64,000 nt of DNA. It comes from Phyllostachys edulis. Taxonomy: Eukaryota; Streptophyta; Magnoliopsida; Poales; Poaceae. A program made the position numbers and the translations under genes. Under the pieces are notes generated by a model. That model did not search any database. It was not told the origin of the DNA and saw only the letters and a program-made list of their open reading frames with translations. Shown in pieces: positions 22,720 through 35,700 of the stretch; within the stretch, counting starts at the first letter, position 1; the number at the start of each line of letters is the position of its first letter. Where the stretch lies: NCBI GenBank assembly GCA_036346405.1, contig CM070548.1, positions 71,953,739 to 72,017,738 on the forward strand, in the 5' to 3' direction.

Positions 22720-24803
22720 TCATAGTCCAGGTTTCTTACTTTCTAAGTGACCATGTCTCATAAAAGCTCTAGGTTGATGAGATGAAATTCTAGCAATATT
22801 TCTCCTAACATTTTTCAACCTACGCCAACAGAACTCTACCAAATGTCCACTCTTCTTGCAATAGGTGCAATGGTATTTGGTACCACTGGGAGAAGCACAT
22901 TTTGCCTCGAAAGAAGGTTGGACAAACCCTGCAGATTTAAAAATAGTTTTTGCAGGTTGGGTTTTGAATTCAACTAAGCCATTTTCCAAGACCTGAATGA
23001 CATTAGACTTGGATGTGTCCTGGGCAGAGTTGTATCCTAAACCTTGCTTCTTATAAGGAGTTTTAGATGTGTCCATAATCATGTTTAGATATTTCTTACC
23101 TTTAGAGAATTTCTCTAATGTGTCCTTAAGGTAATCATTTTCTTTTCTAAAGTTAACACATGATTCACAAGTCTTGGCCTTAATGGCTCTAGCATGTTTC
23201 TCCTTAAGATGAGCAACTTCAAGCTTATAGACTGCACATGAGGCACAAGGTGTAGACTCAATTGTGTCTTTAAGCTTGGCATATTTAGCTCTAACTGCTT
23301 CTAAAATGTCCTTAACTTCATGTTCACGTTCTATGTAGAAAGAGCAAAAGATAGATTTAACATTACCAGAAGTATCCAACTTGCTAGACTCTAAGCATTT
23401 TTCACATGGAGCAAATTTAACATCAATTAGCTCAGTCCTAGCATTTTCAAGTTGATGCAAAGCAATATCATGAGCAGATTGCAATTTAGCAAATTCAGAA
23501 TGTAAAGCATGGCAAGAGGAACATTCATTAGATTCAAGAGTCCTAAAGTCAAACTATCTACTTGTGACTCTAAGTCCTTGTTCCTAGCCATGGCAAACTC
23601 TAAGGCCTTATCCTAACTCATGAGTTGCTCAAACATGTCGTCGCATCTAGCAGAAAGAACATCATAGGAGTGAGGTACCTCATCATTGTCATTGATGTCG
23701 ACGATGTCAGCTATGAAGCACATGCCGGTGAAGTCCTTGGCCTTCCCTTTCTTGTCTTGAGGGAGCTCCTCCTCCTTGTCCTCCTCGCTCCCGGAGTCCA
23801 CATCGCTCATTGATTGCTCTCCAAAAGCGGCAAGGACCTGGTGAGCAGCTTTCATGAGCTTGGCAGCATTGTACTTGGGCTTGTTCCCTTGAGGCTTCTT
23901 CCAAGCTGGCTTTTCCTCCTTGTGGTTGCTCTTACCTTTCAGCTTGGGGCAGTTTGCCCGGATATGATATAGCTCTCCACACTCATGGCACGTCACAGGG
24001 CCACCTCTCTTCTTGTTTCTAACATTGTTATATGTCCGTGTGACTTTCTTTACTAAAAGAGCTAAATCAGTCTCAGGAAGACTCTCAAACTCTTCTCCTT
24101 GAACAGCAAATAAACAAGCAAGAGAAAAACTAGAAGAAGACTCAAAAAACCATCAGGAGTCCCTTTGAGAGGATCAGCCACCAAAGCCATGTTATCCTTC
24201 TTAGGAAGGCTACCTCTCTTGATCTCATGAGTTTTGAGCCTGCTATAAAGCAGCTCCAAAGTGAGAGTAGAGAGATTGACGTTCTCCTCAATGGCAGTAG
24301 CCTTGATCTCCCACTCCTTGGTGTTGATTGCAACCAAGAGGTGGGTGGCATTCTCAGATTGAGAGTACTCAATGTCAACAGCTTTTATCTGATTGATCAC
24401 CTTGTTAAAGCGAGTAAAAACGTCATCGATGCTCTCACCAGGACGCATCTCGAATTTGTTATACTCTCGCTTGTAGACCGTCTGGCGCACTTGCTTGATC
24501 TGGGACGATCCTCATGGTAAGTTTCGAGGGTGTACCAAATCTCATGTGCGGTCTCAATGTTGCAAATCATATCGTACTCTTGTCTACCAAGCCCAGCATA
24601 TAGAAGGTTCTTTGCCTTGTTGTTGTTAGCCAAGAGGGCTGTTGAATCCGACGAAGCAACTTCGGGCAAAACGAGTGGGCTCGAACAACCTCCCATATAG
24701 CTTGTCCTTCGCTCTCAAGGAAGACTCGCATGCGATTCTTCCAATAGGCATAGTCGAGCCCATCGAAGACATGCGGCTTGGTCGAGTACTTATCCATCGT
24801 CAA
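22720..24803 (-). pseudogene. copia gag (broken), with two zinc knuckles
   Basis: The start ATG at 24803 reads MTMDKYSTKPHVFDGLDYAY, typical of SIRE-type gag (DUF4219/UBN2). The UBN2 body is at 24062-24490 (FEMRPGESIDDVFTRFNKV). The first zinc knuckle, C-x2-C-x4-H-x4-C (CHECGELYHIRANC), is at about 23955-23995 and is followed by an acidic stretch. A long coiled-coil-like region at 22720-23484 ends with a second CX2CX4HX4C (CTYCKKSGHLVEFC). Frameshifts near 24570, 24490, 24060 and 23610 break the protein. Gag would form the particle and bind RNA. Confidence 0.82.
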
Positions 24804-24841
24804 GTTCAGTGACCGGTTACGATCAAGATTGAACTAACCGG

Positions 24842-24853
24842 GCTCTGATGCCA
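24842..24853 (-). promoter_or_regulatory. primer binding site (initiator tRNA-Met type) of the copia element
   Basis: On the - strand TGGCATCAGAGC lies 2 bases inside the 5' LTR. The usual plant copia PBS is TGGTATCAGAGC, so there is one T-to-C difference. Confidence 0.88.
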
Positions 24854-24855
24854 CT

Positions 24856-26823
24856 TGTTGGACCGAAAAGACGACTAGAGAGGGGTGAATAGGAGCACGA
24901 TCTCTTTTTCACCTTGATCGAATTCAATACGATTTTCACTCTAATAGCTATAAAAACTATGAAAATCAATATATAAGCACAGTGGAAGACTTGTATTGAA
25001 TCCAATCAAAACCCCGAAGCAAATAAACCAAAAACATAAAAAAACTCAAAACCTAAATGAGTTGGGCGGTCTGGCCTCCAACTAGAAATCGGTCTGACCT
25101 TTGGAAATTGGTCTGACCTCTCAATACATGGCGGTCAGACCTCTAGGCTAATGAACAATGAAATCATCCCAAAAATCAAAACTCAAATTGATCTAACTTT
25201 TGATTCGTAATGCCAAACCTTACCAAATTTGAGACACACCTTCTCTAAGATATTGGGAACCTATTCCAATCAAGGATCGTATAGATCTATGCTAAGGTTC
25301 CTATCTTTTTCAATTTGAACGAAGAGTGCTCAAAAACCGAGTCAAAATCGAAATATGATCTAAAGAGTTGCTCGTGGGTGATTGATGATCAAGATGATCC
25401 TAGATGGGTACCCACATGTCACAACAAGTTAGATCAAGGCAAGAAACCAAGCAAAAACTCGCAAATCAAAGAAAGACTCAAAATCACCAAATAGAGAGAA
25501 AGAAAGCAAATGAACTCATCTTTGAGAGAACTTTCTTTGGATTGATTTGATATGGTATTGGTTTATAGTCACTCCATCAATGGAGAACAAAGACTCAATA
25601 CATTAGCACGAAATCAAATCCAACTCTCTAGAACCCTAACCTCCAACTATCCTTCCCTAAGCACAAAAGCAAAACTAGGGTTTACAATGTAATTAAAGGG
25701 TTGAAGGGGGTGCAGCCACCTCCCTCCTCTATTTCTAGTGAAGGCTAAACCTTCTAGAAGAGTTAACCCTAATGGGCTCTCGTTAAGACCCACAACAAAC
25801 GGGTTCCATACGCACGCATTTTAAAGCGTCGTCTTCATCTCCTCTTGACCTAATCCACTTTTCCACGCACCGTCTTGCGCCGAGGGTTGGCAAAAGGTCA
25901 CCAAGGCGGTATTTGGTAAAATTACCAAAATACCCCTTCTCGATCTTTCTCGAAGACCGAGACGCATCTTCGTGAAGCACCTCCCATGCCGCCACGTGTA
26001 GGTTGATCGGCGGCTCTCATCATGTCGGCAAGTCTCCCATCCGCTCCCACCGAAACCACCATGGCACTTGCACCGACCCCCGCCGCTTGATCCAACCTGT
26101 TGCCGAATCGCTGTTCGGTCACCTTTGTCCTTTTGCGCCATGCTTGACTCCATTGACCTCACTTTGGCATCCCGATCGTTACGGACCTCGGCTCTCCAAG
26201 CTTAGTCCCGATCATCCTCGCCGATTGACCGTTATTGACCTCCAAGCAACTTGCACAACAATAGACAAAGAAATCGATTCTGGGAACAAGTTCTTCACAA
26301 CTTGACCCACGTTAGTCAAAACATGCATCATGCAACACATATGCCATGAAACCCACGAACTTAACCTAACCAAACAATCATCGCCACTGAGTTGGCCGAT
26401 GAACAAACCAAAACCAGTCAAACCGCCACTTTGGCCGGTCTAACCGCCACCTGTTGGCCGGTCTGACCGCCCAGCTTGGACTTAGCCAAAATTTCCTTCC
26501 TGGAAATCCGAAACCTACTGGAATTTTCAAACCAATAGAACTTTTGCCTGGAAGCTCCAAACATTATGAGACCAAGTGTAGTAGAATCTACTCTGTTGCC
26601 TACACCCTCTATTTTTGGCCCAGCTCCAAAATCCAACATCTCATTATGGTCGGTCTAACCGATTTTCCAAAGCCAGTCTGACCACCCCCTGGGCTGGTCA
26701 GACCGCCACTTGCCTGACAGCAGTTTGAACTTCACCGAAAACGCGTGATTCGACGAACCTTCAACGCCATTGCAATTTGTACCATCATCCTAAGATCATG
26801 AGCATATCCTCATGATATCTACA
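24856..26823 (-). repeat. 5' LTR of the copia element
   Basis: It is the partner of 15611-17615, about 1.97 kb. On the - strand it starts TGTAGATATC (26823) and ends GGTCCAACA (24856). It is followed on the - strand by the PBS, so this is the 5' copy and the promoter for element RNA. It contains the same GGTCTGACC motif family. Confidence 0.92.
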
Positions 26824-27283
26824 GTAACCATAAAGCTATCCTTGTTGAGCCTGGCATGAATATTATTTGCATACTTGTTCCCTACGGCTTACTGAGTACA
26901 TTCAAAGTACTCGTGGCTTTATGCCCTCTGGTTGATCAGCAGCTGAAGAGGACCTAGAGAGCTCCGACCACTATGAAGAGGAGGTCTTCAAAGACCTCTC
27001 GTGCTAGGGATGTCCTCTACTCGATTGCCTGTGGGTATGTCGAATGGCCTCCACGTGTTCTTTTGTTTTTCCGCTGTTACCTCTTTTTGTTGTAGCCCTG
27101 CGTGGCAAACCTCTGTAAGAACCTTGACCATAAGGTCTTTTACTGTTAATTTGTCTGCTTCTTCTATAGTTTGTTGTATGGTTGTGATGACATTGTTGTT
27201 GAAACTGTGCAGACCAGTTACTAATCTTGGGACTGGTTCAGAGTGCATAAAGAGTCCCGGGGTTGCTACTCAAAGTCCCGACA
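26824..27283 (+). repeat. chromovirus 3' LTR, second segment
   Basis: It continues the LTR after the copia insertion, starting with the second GTAAC copy. It holds a segment like the LTR end of the third gypsy element (GATTGCCTGTGGGTATG, CCTTGACCATAAGGTC) and ends CCCGACA. The flanking sequence CTAAC may be target duplication; the other side is outside the window. Confidence 0.75.
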
Positions 27284-28088
27284 CTAACCAACAGAGAGAC
27301 ACCTTACCCGGAGGGGGAGGGGGAGAAGTCGCCGGAGTGGGAAGAGAAGTCGCGGAGCGGGAGCGGGGGAGGCGGGAGCGGGAGGCGGCGTGGAGGCGTT
27401 GTTTTTGAGCGATCACAACCGGGAAAAGAATGAACAAATTCCATCCGTAGCACACGTTTTAGGCTGGTGTGAAATAACTCGGAGCCAACCTGAGCGACGA
27501 AACCGAGGACACATGGGATGCGTGCACCACCACACAGGAGGCGTCGAGATACAGCCTAAACGCGTGGAGCAACATTACGTGGACGCTATGGAACGCCACG
27601 AGAAGCATGGGACGTAGCTCAACGGAGGAAGCGAACAAAAACGGATCACAATGACATGCGGACCGTGAAGGCGTGAATTCTCTGACGTATAGAGATAAGA
27701 AAGATAACCCCAAGCATCCATTTAACGTCTAGTATTTATAATTTGAAATAGAATTAAGATTTTTAGATTAGAGGGTAGCATACAAGTCCAACCGATCTGT
27801 ATTTCCACTTCCATAGCAACCTGCTGAAATTTCGGTTGCAATTCACCTGCCGATCCACAGTACTGAACCTAACTATATGCATGTCAGCATCTTTACAGCA
27901 AGTTTTTCTTATGAATCACAGGTCATTCTATCGAAGTCAACTCACATAGGAACACAAAATTGCTGTCTTGCCTTTGATTTACACATGGCGCTGCCATGAA
28001 GTAGCTGAGATACTTAAAGGTTCTGCCTGAACTGAAATGATAGGTTGTCGACCTCAATAGGCAAAAAAGTTTCCAAATGCTTTTCCAA
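27284..28088. other. intergenic region and LETM1-like 3' flank
   Basis: The left part is GC-rich, with GGAG/GGGAG runs at 27310-27400. The rest is unremarkable. The last ~100 bases before 28089 are probably 3' UTR of the LETM1-like gene. No other gene is supported. Confidence 0.5.
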
Positions 28089-31000
28089 CTACTGCCGTGC
28101 TTCTTCATCTTCATTGTTTTCCTCTGTTTGTGAAGCCAGCTTCACGATATCTTCCACAAGGATCTTTCCTTCTGTAGGGCATACAAATAGAAAATGGTCA
28201 GAGAACAGCGAGAAAAATTGTACATGTGCTATCATCAACAGAACGTGGAAGTCTTTAGTGAAAGAACCTTTGTCCTTAGAAAGGTTGCTGATAAGCTCTT
28301 GGACGCCTTCCTTCCCTATGGTATCCTTGAGATAAGCCGCTGCTGCCGCTACCTCCTCAGGAGTCACCTTGCCATCATGATCCCTGCAAATGAGGTGCAA
28401 ATGAGATCAGCATGATGAAACATGCTCCAAGTGCAACCCAACGTCTTGGTCCATAATATATTACTATATACATTGAGTAAACACCAAGCTTCCCATATTA
28501 TGTCACGGAAGCATGCTAGTGTATTATACAAGAGAAGCATCCATACAGGAGTAATTTAATTGAGAATAAGTTTTCTGCTTGATATGGGAATATTTCTAGC
28601 ATATCTTCTTGGTATTGAGCCGTAGGAATCAGACCTACTAATGCTATGACTGTGACTCCCAGTCTCCCACACAAACTATAAATGATTGCATCAGTACATC
28701 TGAATTAAAATCATGGTAGATATATCACGGAAACAGATGGCGAAGTATTGTAATGAAATTTCGATATAAGGGGAAATTTACCAGCAGCACAATGCACTCG
28801 CTGATTAGCAAGCAATATAAAACAACTTCGATACACTTGCAAGTGACATACCTATCAAGCAGTTGCCAGCGGTTTCCAATTTGTGCATCTACATCATCAA
28901 TCTCCTTTTCTAATTTCTGAAGCATAGCATCAACCTAAAATACAGCAAAACTCTATGTCAATAGCTAATCCGTAAATCATGAATATTTGACATAATGTAC
29001 AGAGCACCGATATCAATGCTAGTTCTACTAAAGAAACCTCTCCCAACTAACAACATAGGCATATTGAGAGATAAGAGATGACAGAAGTATATACAGAAAT
29101 CAGTCATGAAAATAGATGTTTAACTTGTTAGTAAGATGTGAGTTAATCAAGGCAGAGTAAAAAAAATCAGAGTGTGGGTACTGACATCTTATACTTAAAT
29201 TTGAACTACCAGTAGCCAGCTGGTATAGTATAACTATGTTGATGTTAGTTCAGCATTTTGTTCTCAAATTAGCTAACATATAAAGGGGGAAATGCAATCG
29301 TGCAAATGCCAACAATATATGCAGCATACAAATCAGATAAAAGTTGACAAATTTAGGACACAGTTTATGGCGAGGTAGATTCATATAAAGGGGAAAAATG
29401 CAATCATGCAGATGCCAACATAAGCAGGATACAAATAAGATCAAAGTTCACTAATTTAGGATACAGTTTATGGCGAAGTATATTCAGATCTAAACAGTTT
29501 TTGTTATGTATATACCCCTATTTGCTTGTTCGCATGTGCCATAATCAATTGTACTAGTTACAATTTACCAGTGTAAAGTAAAAAACTCATCAGAAAATGG
29601 GAGAGTAGGGGTATTTTTTAACTGTTTGGTTGGGAAGAGGGGGCAAATGTTGTAACAAATGATTCAGCGCCCATGGTCGGGTTAACTTTGCTGTAAACTC
29701 CTTTTACTCTCTTAATTGAAATTGGCTGTAGATCTCTTACAGCTCCTTCCAAAAAAAACTCTTTATCAGAAAATGATACATCAGAACAAAAAAAAAACTA
29801 GCAATATATGCTTCCTTTTTAGGCTTTTAAAATGTAAAAAAGAAAAATGGCCTATTCAGGCAGGAGTTTGCGGCAGCTACATGCCACTAGAAAGAAGAGA
29901 TATATTTGTTCCGTTTATTATCTCCAACTAGCTACCAATCAAATATTGACTCTATTTGGAAATGTTGAGCAGACTATTTAAGATGCAACTGTTAAGAGTC
30001 TTGTACTATACTCATACCCTTGAGGTGAAAAAATGAGAGGCCATTAACAATCAATTCTAGTCATAATAGACCAAAGTTCTTATAGTCTGACAAAGTGACA
30101 AGTCATGTATGTGACAGTTTCTACTATGTTCTCAAACTTTACATATATCTATTTATAGTTATTACTGTCAACATTTAATACAAGTCAGGCAAGAGCAGTT
30201 ACCTTCAACAGAAAATTATAGCAAATATATACTGTACCAATTTTAGCGAGAGAGTGATCAGCTATGGCTTTACATGCATGAAAGGATTTCTTACCCTCTC
30301 AATGAGCGCTGACGAGACCTTTTCTTCTTCAGCGACCTCATCAGCGTCGTCTGACTCCTCTCTAGCAGCAATGTATGCTCTCTTAGCTTCCTCTTCACCC
30401 TCTGTACCCTCTTTTTCAATCATGGAGTTATACAATTCTATCTGCATTCCACAACAATCAAGTCATATTAAACCTCCACAGTACATCAATATGCAACAAA
30501 ATGAAAGATGGCTGGATGGATAATTGTTGCTCTAATTCCACTTCACAAGTTCACATTATACCTCCTTGTTGACAAGGCTCAGGAACTCTTGACGCTCCTT
30601 GCTAACTGACTGCAATATAAGGAAGTAAGTTAGAAAAAGGTATGTTGAATATTGATACTGGTGTTCTATACTTTGAAAAAAGATTGTAGTTTTCTAGAAT
30701 TATGGTGCTATTAATGTCAGCATGTGCAGTTACTAAAACAAAATACAGATTGACTAGGATCGTACCGATGCAGATGCTAGCACAGCCAATGCTCGACTGA
30801 TATTACAGAGCTGGTCCTTGTCATGCTGTTTTGCTTTTATCAGTTCTTCTTCCCTAGAAGTAGCCTCAGTCATTTCCTTCAAAGCCAAATCTTCTTCAGC
30901 AGCCTCCGATTCTTTGAGCTTTGCCTTCTCGTCTTTCTCTTGTTTTGCTTTTTCTTCTTTCTCTTTCTTCTTCTCTTCCTCCTGAATATTTTTGCATGCA

Positions 31001-32699
31001 AAAGTATTAACAACAACAGTTCAGTGTTAGCGGCATTATGCTGAAAATAATAATTGGGTTACAGTTCAGTGTTAGCAGCATTATGCTGAAAATAAAATAA
31101 ATGGGTTACAGTTCAGCGTTAGCAGCATTATAGTGAAAATAAAGCCCATTGCTTTTGATGGGAACAATAAAAGCCCATTCCTATGAACTATATTGGATAA
31201 CTGTTAACTAAAATTGGGCTAGTGGATCTCATCAACCAAATTTTATTATGAATGGCATAAAAATATACATAAGATAACACTACTACACCATTCCACGTTA
31301 AACAGGGTGTGAACCTTGAAGTGGTTCAGATGAGATGACAGGTTGATAATTGAGATTAAACAACATGGCCTTAAGTAATAATATAGGGATACCAAGAGTT
31401 CAAGAAAAAAAATCATTTCACATCTTCTGGCTTAACCATGGAATAGCATAAACCATGTACGGTTTTCCAATACACCTACTGCATGAGAGGACATGAACAT
31501 AAGATCCTATGAGGTTCAAGCATAAGAGCTAACAAGGGCATAACAGGATATGCAATAACAGTACATACCGTTTACACATTTCAAAATCTGAATGCAGAGT
31601 GCATATGGGCATGGGTTGTCAGGGGAAAAATAAGTCCATAAGATGAATGTGTCTTTGAACTTAGAAGACAAATTAATAAAATTAAGAGCTAAATGCCCTA
31701 CTCCCACCAAAAATTACAAAGAAAAAAAGTACAGGGTGCACATTCACTGGAGGGCAGTTCTGTATCAGCTTATCAGGCGTACTACCAGGATGGTTTCATA
31801 TCTACCCCAAATATTATGGTTGCATTGGCACAATGAGAAGTAAAATAGTGCACAATTTTAATCTTTATAGTACTTCTATATGGAAAAAATGGCCCATCTT
31901 ATGTATAAATCACCTTGATAAGTTCTTCCTGCATCTCAAGGAATTCCAGCTTTTTCCTCCTCTCAGCAACTGAATCTTCAGATGGCAATACTGTCCCAAT
32001 TGTATCCACGACTTCATCTGGTAGAGAAGACAGTGTTGCTACAACAGCTTCCTCAGGTTTCATTTTCCCAGATACGGTAAAAGCTCTGACAACATTACCG
32101 AACATGAATAAGAATGCAAGCACAAACAGTACATAGCCAGTGAGAAATATCAAATATATCAATCAAATTTACCTTGAAAGTATGAGAAGAGAAGATGGCA
32201 CAGCATGATTAAGTGAGAGATCCAACCAGTCTCGCAGCTGGACAGAAAATAAAGTTGTAACAAATTTTACTAGCGTAATCTAATATCCATTTAAGAGGTA
32301 GTGGTTAGGGTTTTTTTAACACACATAAGTTATGGTTGAAGCAATGTAATCCCGCTTTAGATGTGTTTAGTTCAAAGTGGAAGCTAAAGTGATGGTTGTA
32401 GATTTCCTTCAAAAGTACATCATAGTTGACAGAACATTTACTGCATATGGCTTTTTTTTTGTGGGCGGTGGGGGAAGCTAATGACATCAACAAAAATATC
32501 AGCTAATAAAGAAACTAATAGACTAAAGAACTAGATAACATCTACTAGGATAAATAGCCATAACACTGAATAGCCCATAGAGGTATTTACAGTTCGCAAA
32601 AACTAAGAAACAAACAGGTGTTCTTTTGAAGAACAAAAATAAAAACCCACCATGGAGATTGATGTACAGCCTAATCTATATGATAGGAATACGAAATGG

Positions 32700-32735
<36 letters not shown>

Positions 32736-35700
32736 TCACACAAGTCATTCCAGTTCTTGTCGTAAGAATTAACATATGTGTTAAAATGACCAAATTTAAC
32801 CCTATTTAACATGTCTAAGCACATCGATATTATTAATTACAGATATGTTGTTTGTTGCAATTGAATGAAGGATACTGGACGGAGAGAGTGACAAATTTGT
32901 CTCAAAAAGGTAGAATGACATACAATGTAGAAAAAAAGAATAGATGACTGGAATGACTTATTATAATATGAAACGGAGGGAGTAAACACTAACAAATAAC
33001 TCCAAGAACAAGTAACTGGGTGAATTATTGGAGACCATGAAACACTAAAGTGTGTGCATATCATCAGAACAATGCAAGCTAACCTGTTGGCGCATTTCTT
33101 CTGTTGACAGCAAGCCTAGGTGACCACGTTCACGGCAGGCCTGCCGAAGCTCCTCTTCAGAAAGAGACTCAACGCCCTCAGCTTGAATCATCTTATCATC
33201 ATTCTTAATGCTGAATAGATAAGAGTACAAGTAGTCAAGTACCAAAACAATGAGCAGATATTTTGCATCACGGTATTAAAAAGACAAATGTCAGATTGCA
33301 TTGAAGCACATGCAGACAGCATCAAGACAGGGCAAAACCACTAGCAAATCCAATAAGCAAAAATCACCACGATATCTCATATATACAGCAAATAAACAGA
33401 GTTGCTGAACCTAAAATACTGTTAGAATTAAACGCATGTTAAATATATTCGAGTGTAGAGAGTCTCGAACGTAAATCAAATCAACGTAAATCAAATCAAC
33501 ATGATTTCTATTAACCTCTTATCTCGCTATATATAGGAGTACAATCCTTTGCTGATTTTCTATTAACCTCTTATCTCCAAATAGTACAATCTGACAAATA
33601 GGACTCTTATTCTTTCTTAACTAGAACTCTTTCCTAAAGGATATCTTTCCTAATTTAAAGGGACACAAACGACTTGGAAAGTATTATCTTTCCTAATGCA
33701 ATAATGACCGACTTGGAAGGTATTATCCTTCCTAATGCAAACTTCCCTAATGAGACTTTCCTATAGTAAACTTGCCTAATTGTAACTTCCTAATTTATGA
33801 GTTAAGTATTGAAAATTTTTGCTTAAAATTACTTAGTTTATTTTACTATTAGCACTTTAGCAGGCCACCTAGGAAAATTTCCCCCTTTTTTACTTATATT
33901 ATGATATAGATTACAATATTACAAAACACACTTGAAATTCTAATTTTGTCTGACGAGCTTCTAGAGAGATAGTATTAACGCCAAGTCTCCGTCACTGGTT
34001 GATCTCCAAAATTGATCATTCTAATTAAATTTATGTACAATAGAAAAGAATGCTTAGATGTTGAAGATGCAAGCTAATTAGCACTCCAGTTATGAAGTTA
34101 AATATTTTCAAACATGTGACTCTACTTCACCGATTGCAGAGTGCATCTTCTAAGTTTTAACCTTCGCAATTTAAATACTTACTCTTGCAGTTTTTTGCGA
34201 AGCATGAACCTCAAGTAGTGGTCCGTACCAAAAGGTCGGATACCCATATATTTGCACATATTTACCAAGCGTGGTCTGCAGAAAATATTGATCAGCTCTG
34301 GTATAATTGTTACACAAAATTTACAAGCATATTCAAATAATGGGTAACCTGCTCATGTTATCCAAAGTCAGTTCATCATTAAACAGCTTTGCAAAGCTCA
34401 AGATTTCGTCATTGGAGACACGTTCACCTCTCCTTACCTAATTGCAATTTAAAGCAAATTATCCAACAAATAATATTACAAAGCAATTCATAATATACAT
34501 CTCAAATTTCCGTGACAAGTGGGAGCATATATAGAGCTGATACCTTGTTCAAAAATTCATCCAGATCTTCAGCTGTCTGTTTTATTTCTCCACTACGTGA
34601 TGTTTGGACTTCCTTTGCCATTTCTTTTGCAGTATCTTGCAAAAACTTTGCATACTCCATCTTTGCTTTCAGTTTCCTTTTCAATGCTTCCTGCACAGGA
34701 AAGTGAACCACTTTCCTGTTAATGTTTTGTGATTCCGATACAAATGGTACTAGGAGCACAATTCACACATGAGACACAAAAATCTATTGTAACAAGCAGA
34801 CATGGAAGACAGCAGGGTATACAACGATGGAATTATTAACGTAATGATACTACACGTGCATTGGTGAGTTTGTGGCATACATACATCATCAGTAGCATAA
34901 CAGCATGCTCAGAAAACGGAACACCTAAACAATATAATCGCACTAGCGCATTTAGTAATTCAGGTGGCTACAACACAAACCTCTTCTTTCATCTTGTCTT
35001 GGAAAGTTGATGGCAGCATGTTTGGAAACAACTTGAGGAACACCGGCAGTAAGAATTCCATGAATGGAACAATGATGAACACAGCGAAAGGTACCAGCCT
35101 GAAGATATCTGCTGTTGTACGGGTCAGCTGTTGCCTCTCCCTTCTTGAGAGGCTCTTTCCACCAGCAAGTTTCACCAGCAATCTTGATGAAATCCTAACG
35201 TCTGCCCAGAGTAGCTTTGTCCCTAACCAGTAATGCTGCAGTGTAGAAACAAATTCATCCTTCCAATGCTTCAGCTTTGCAGCCCAATCAGCTCTTAACA
35301 AACAAAAAAAAAGGTAAGTTTCATATGTTAATAAAAGACAGGAAAAAGGGGAGGAAGCCAATATCCTTGTATTAAAACTACAGATTTGAGTACAAAGAAA
35401 AAGAACTGAGACCTGCTCATTGAAGCAACAGCTCGGAGAGCAGGGCCAATACCCAGAAGCCTTGCCCAGAATTTCTGTACGATTGATTGGCCAGCCTTTA
35501 GAGATTCTTGCACCTGCTTGGCTTTGGCTTTAGCTTTTGCAGTGCTTAGGCCTTCCACAGCCTGGTCACATTCTTCTGGGGATGCCTCCTTTTTCCTTTT
35601 ATTCTGCTTCTGATCCTCACTCTGTTCATCTTCAATATCCAACTTAGGTTGCCCAGCAGTTGCATTTGATGCTGTGCGGACTGACTGCAACAAATATCTA

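Larger units (their letters stand above)
15611..26823 (-). mobile_element. complete Ty1/copia retrotransposon, SIRE/Maximus type, nested in the chromovirus LTR
   Basis: Two direct LTRs (15611-17615 and 24856-26823), bounded by TG..CA when read on the - strand and flanked by GTAAC on both sides, define the element (11.2 kb). The PBS complements the 3' end of initiator tRNA-Met, and a PPT abuts the 3' LTR. On the - strand the order is gag, protease, integrase, RT, RNase H, which is copia order. The large gag with two zinc knuckles and a long coiled-coil-like segment points to the SIRE lineage. The LTRs differ at roughly 10 of the first ~190 positions by hand count, so the insertion is not recent. 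The ORFs carry stops and frameshifts. Confidence 0.92.
10529..27283 (+). mobile_element. Ty3/gypsy chromovirus, 3' part only, split by a copia insertion
   Basis: From 10529 the sequence encodes RT, RNase H, integrase and a C-terminal chromodomain, then a polypurine tract and an LTR starting TGTAACATCCC at 13205. The LTR is interrupted at 15610 by the copia element and resumes at 26824. It ends ...CCCGACA at 27283, so its own length is about 2.87 kb. The chromodomain defines the chromovirus branch. The long LTR and sequence resemblance to the third gypsy element (54640-63726) suggest the Tekay/Del group of grasses. The 5' LTR, gag, protease and first part of RT are not in the window. Confidence 0.85.
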
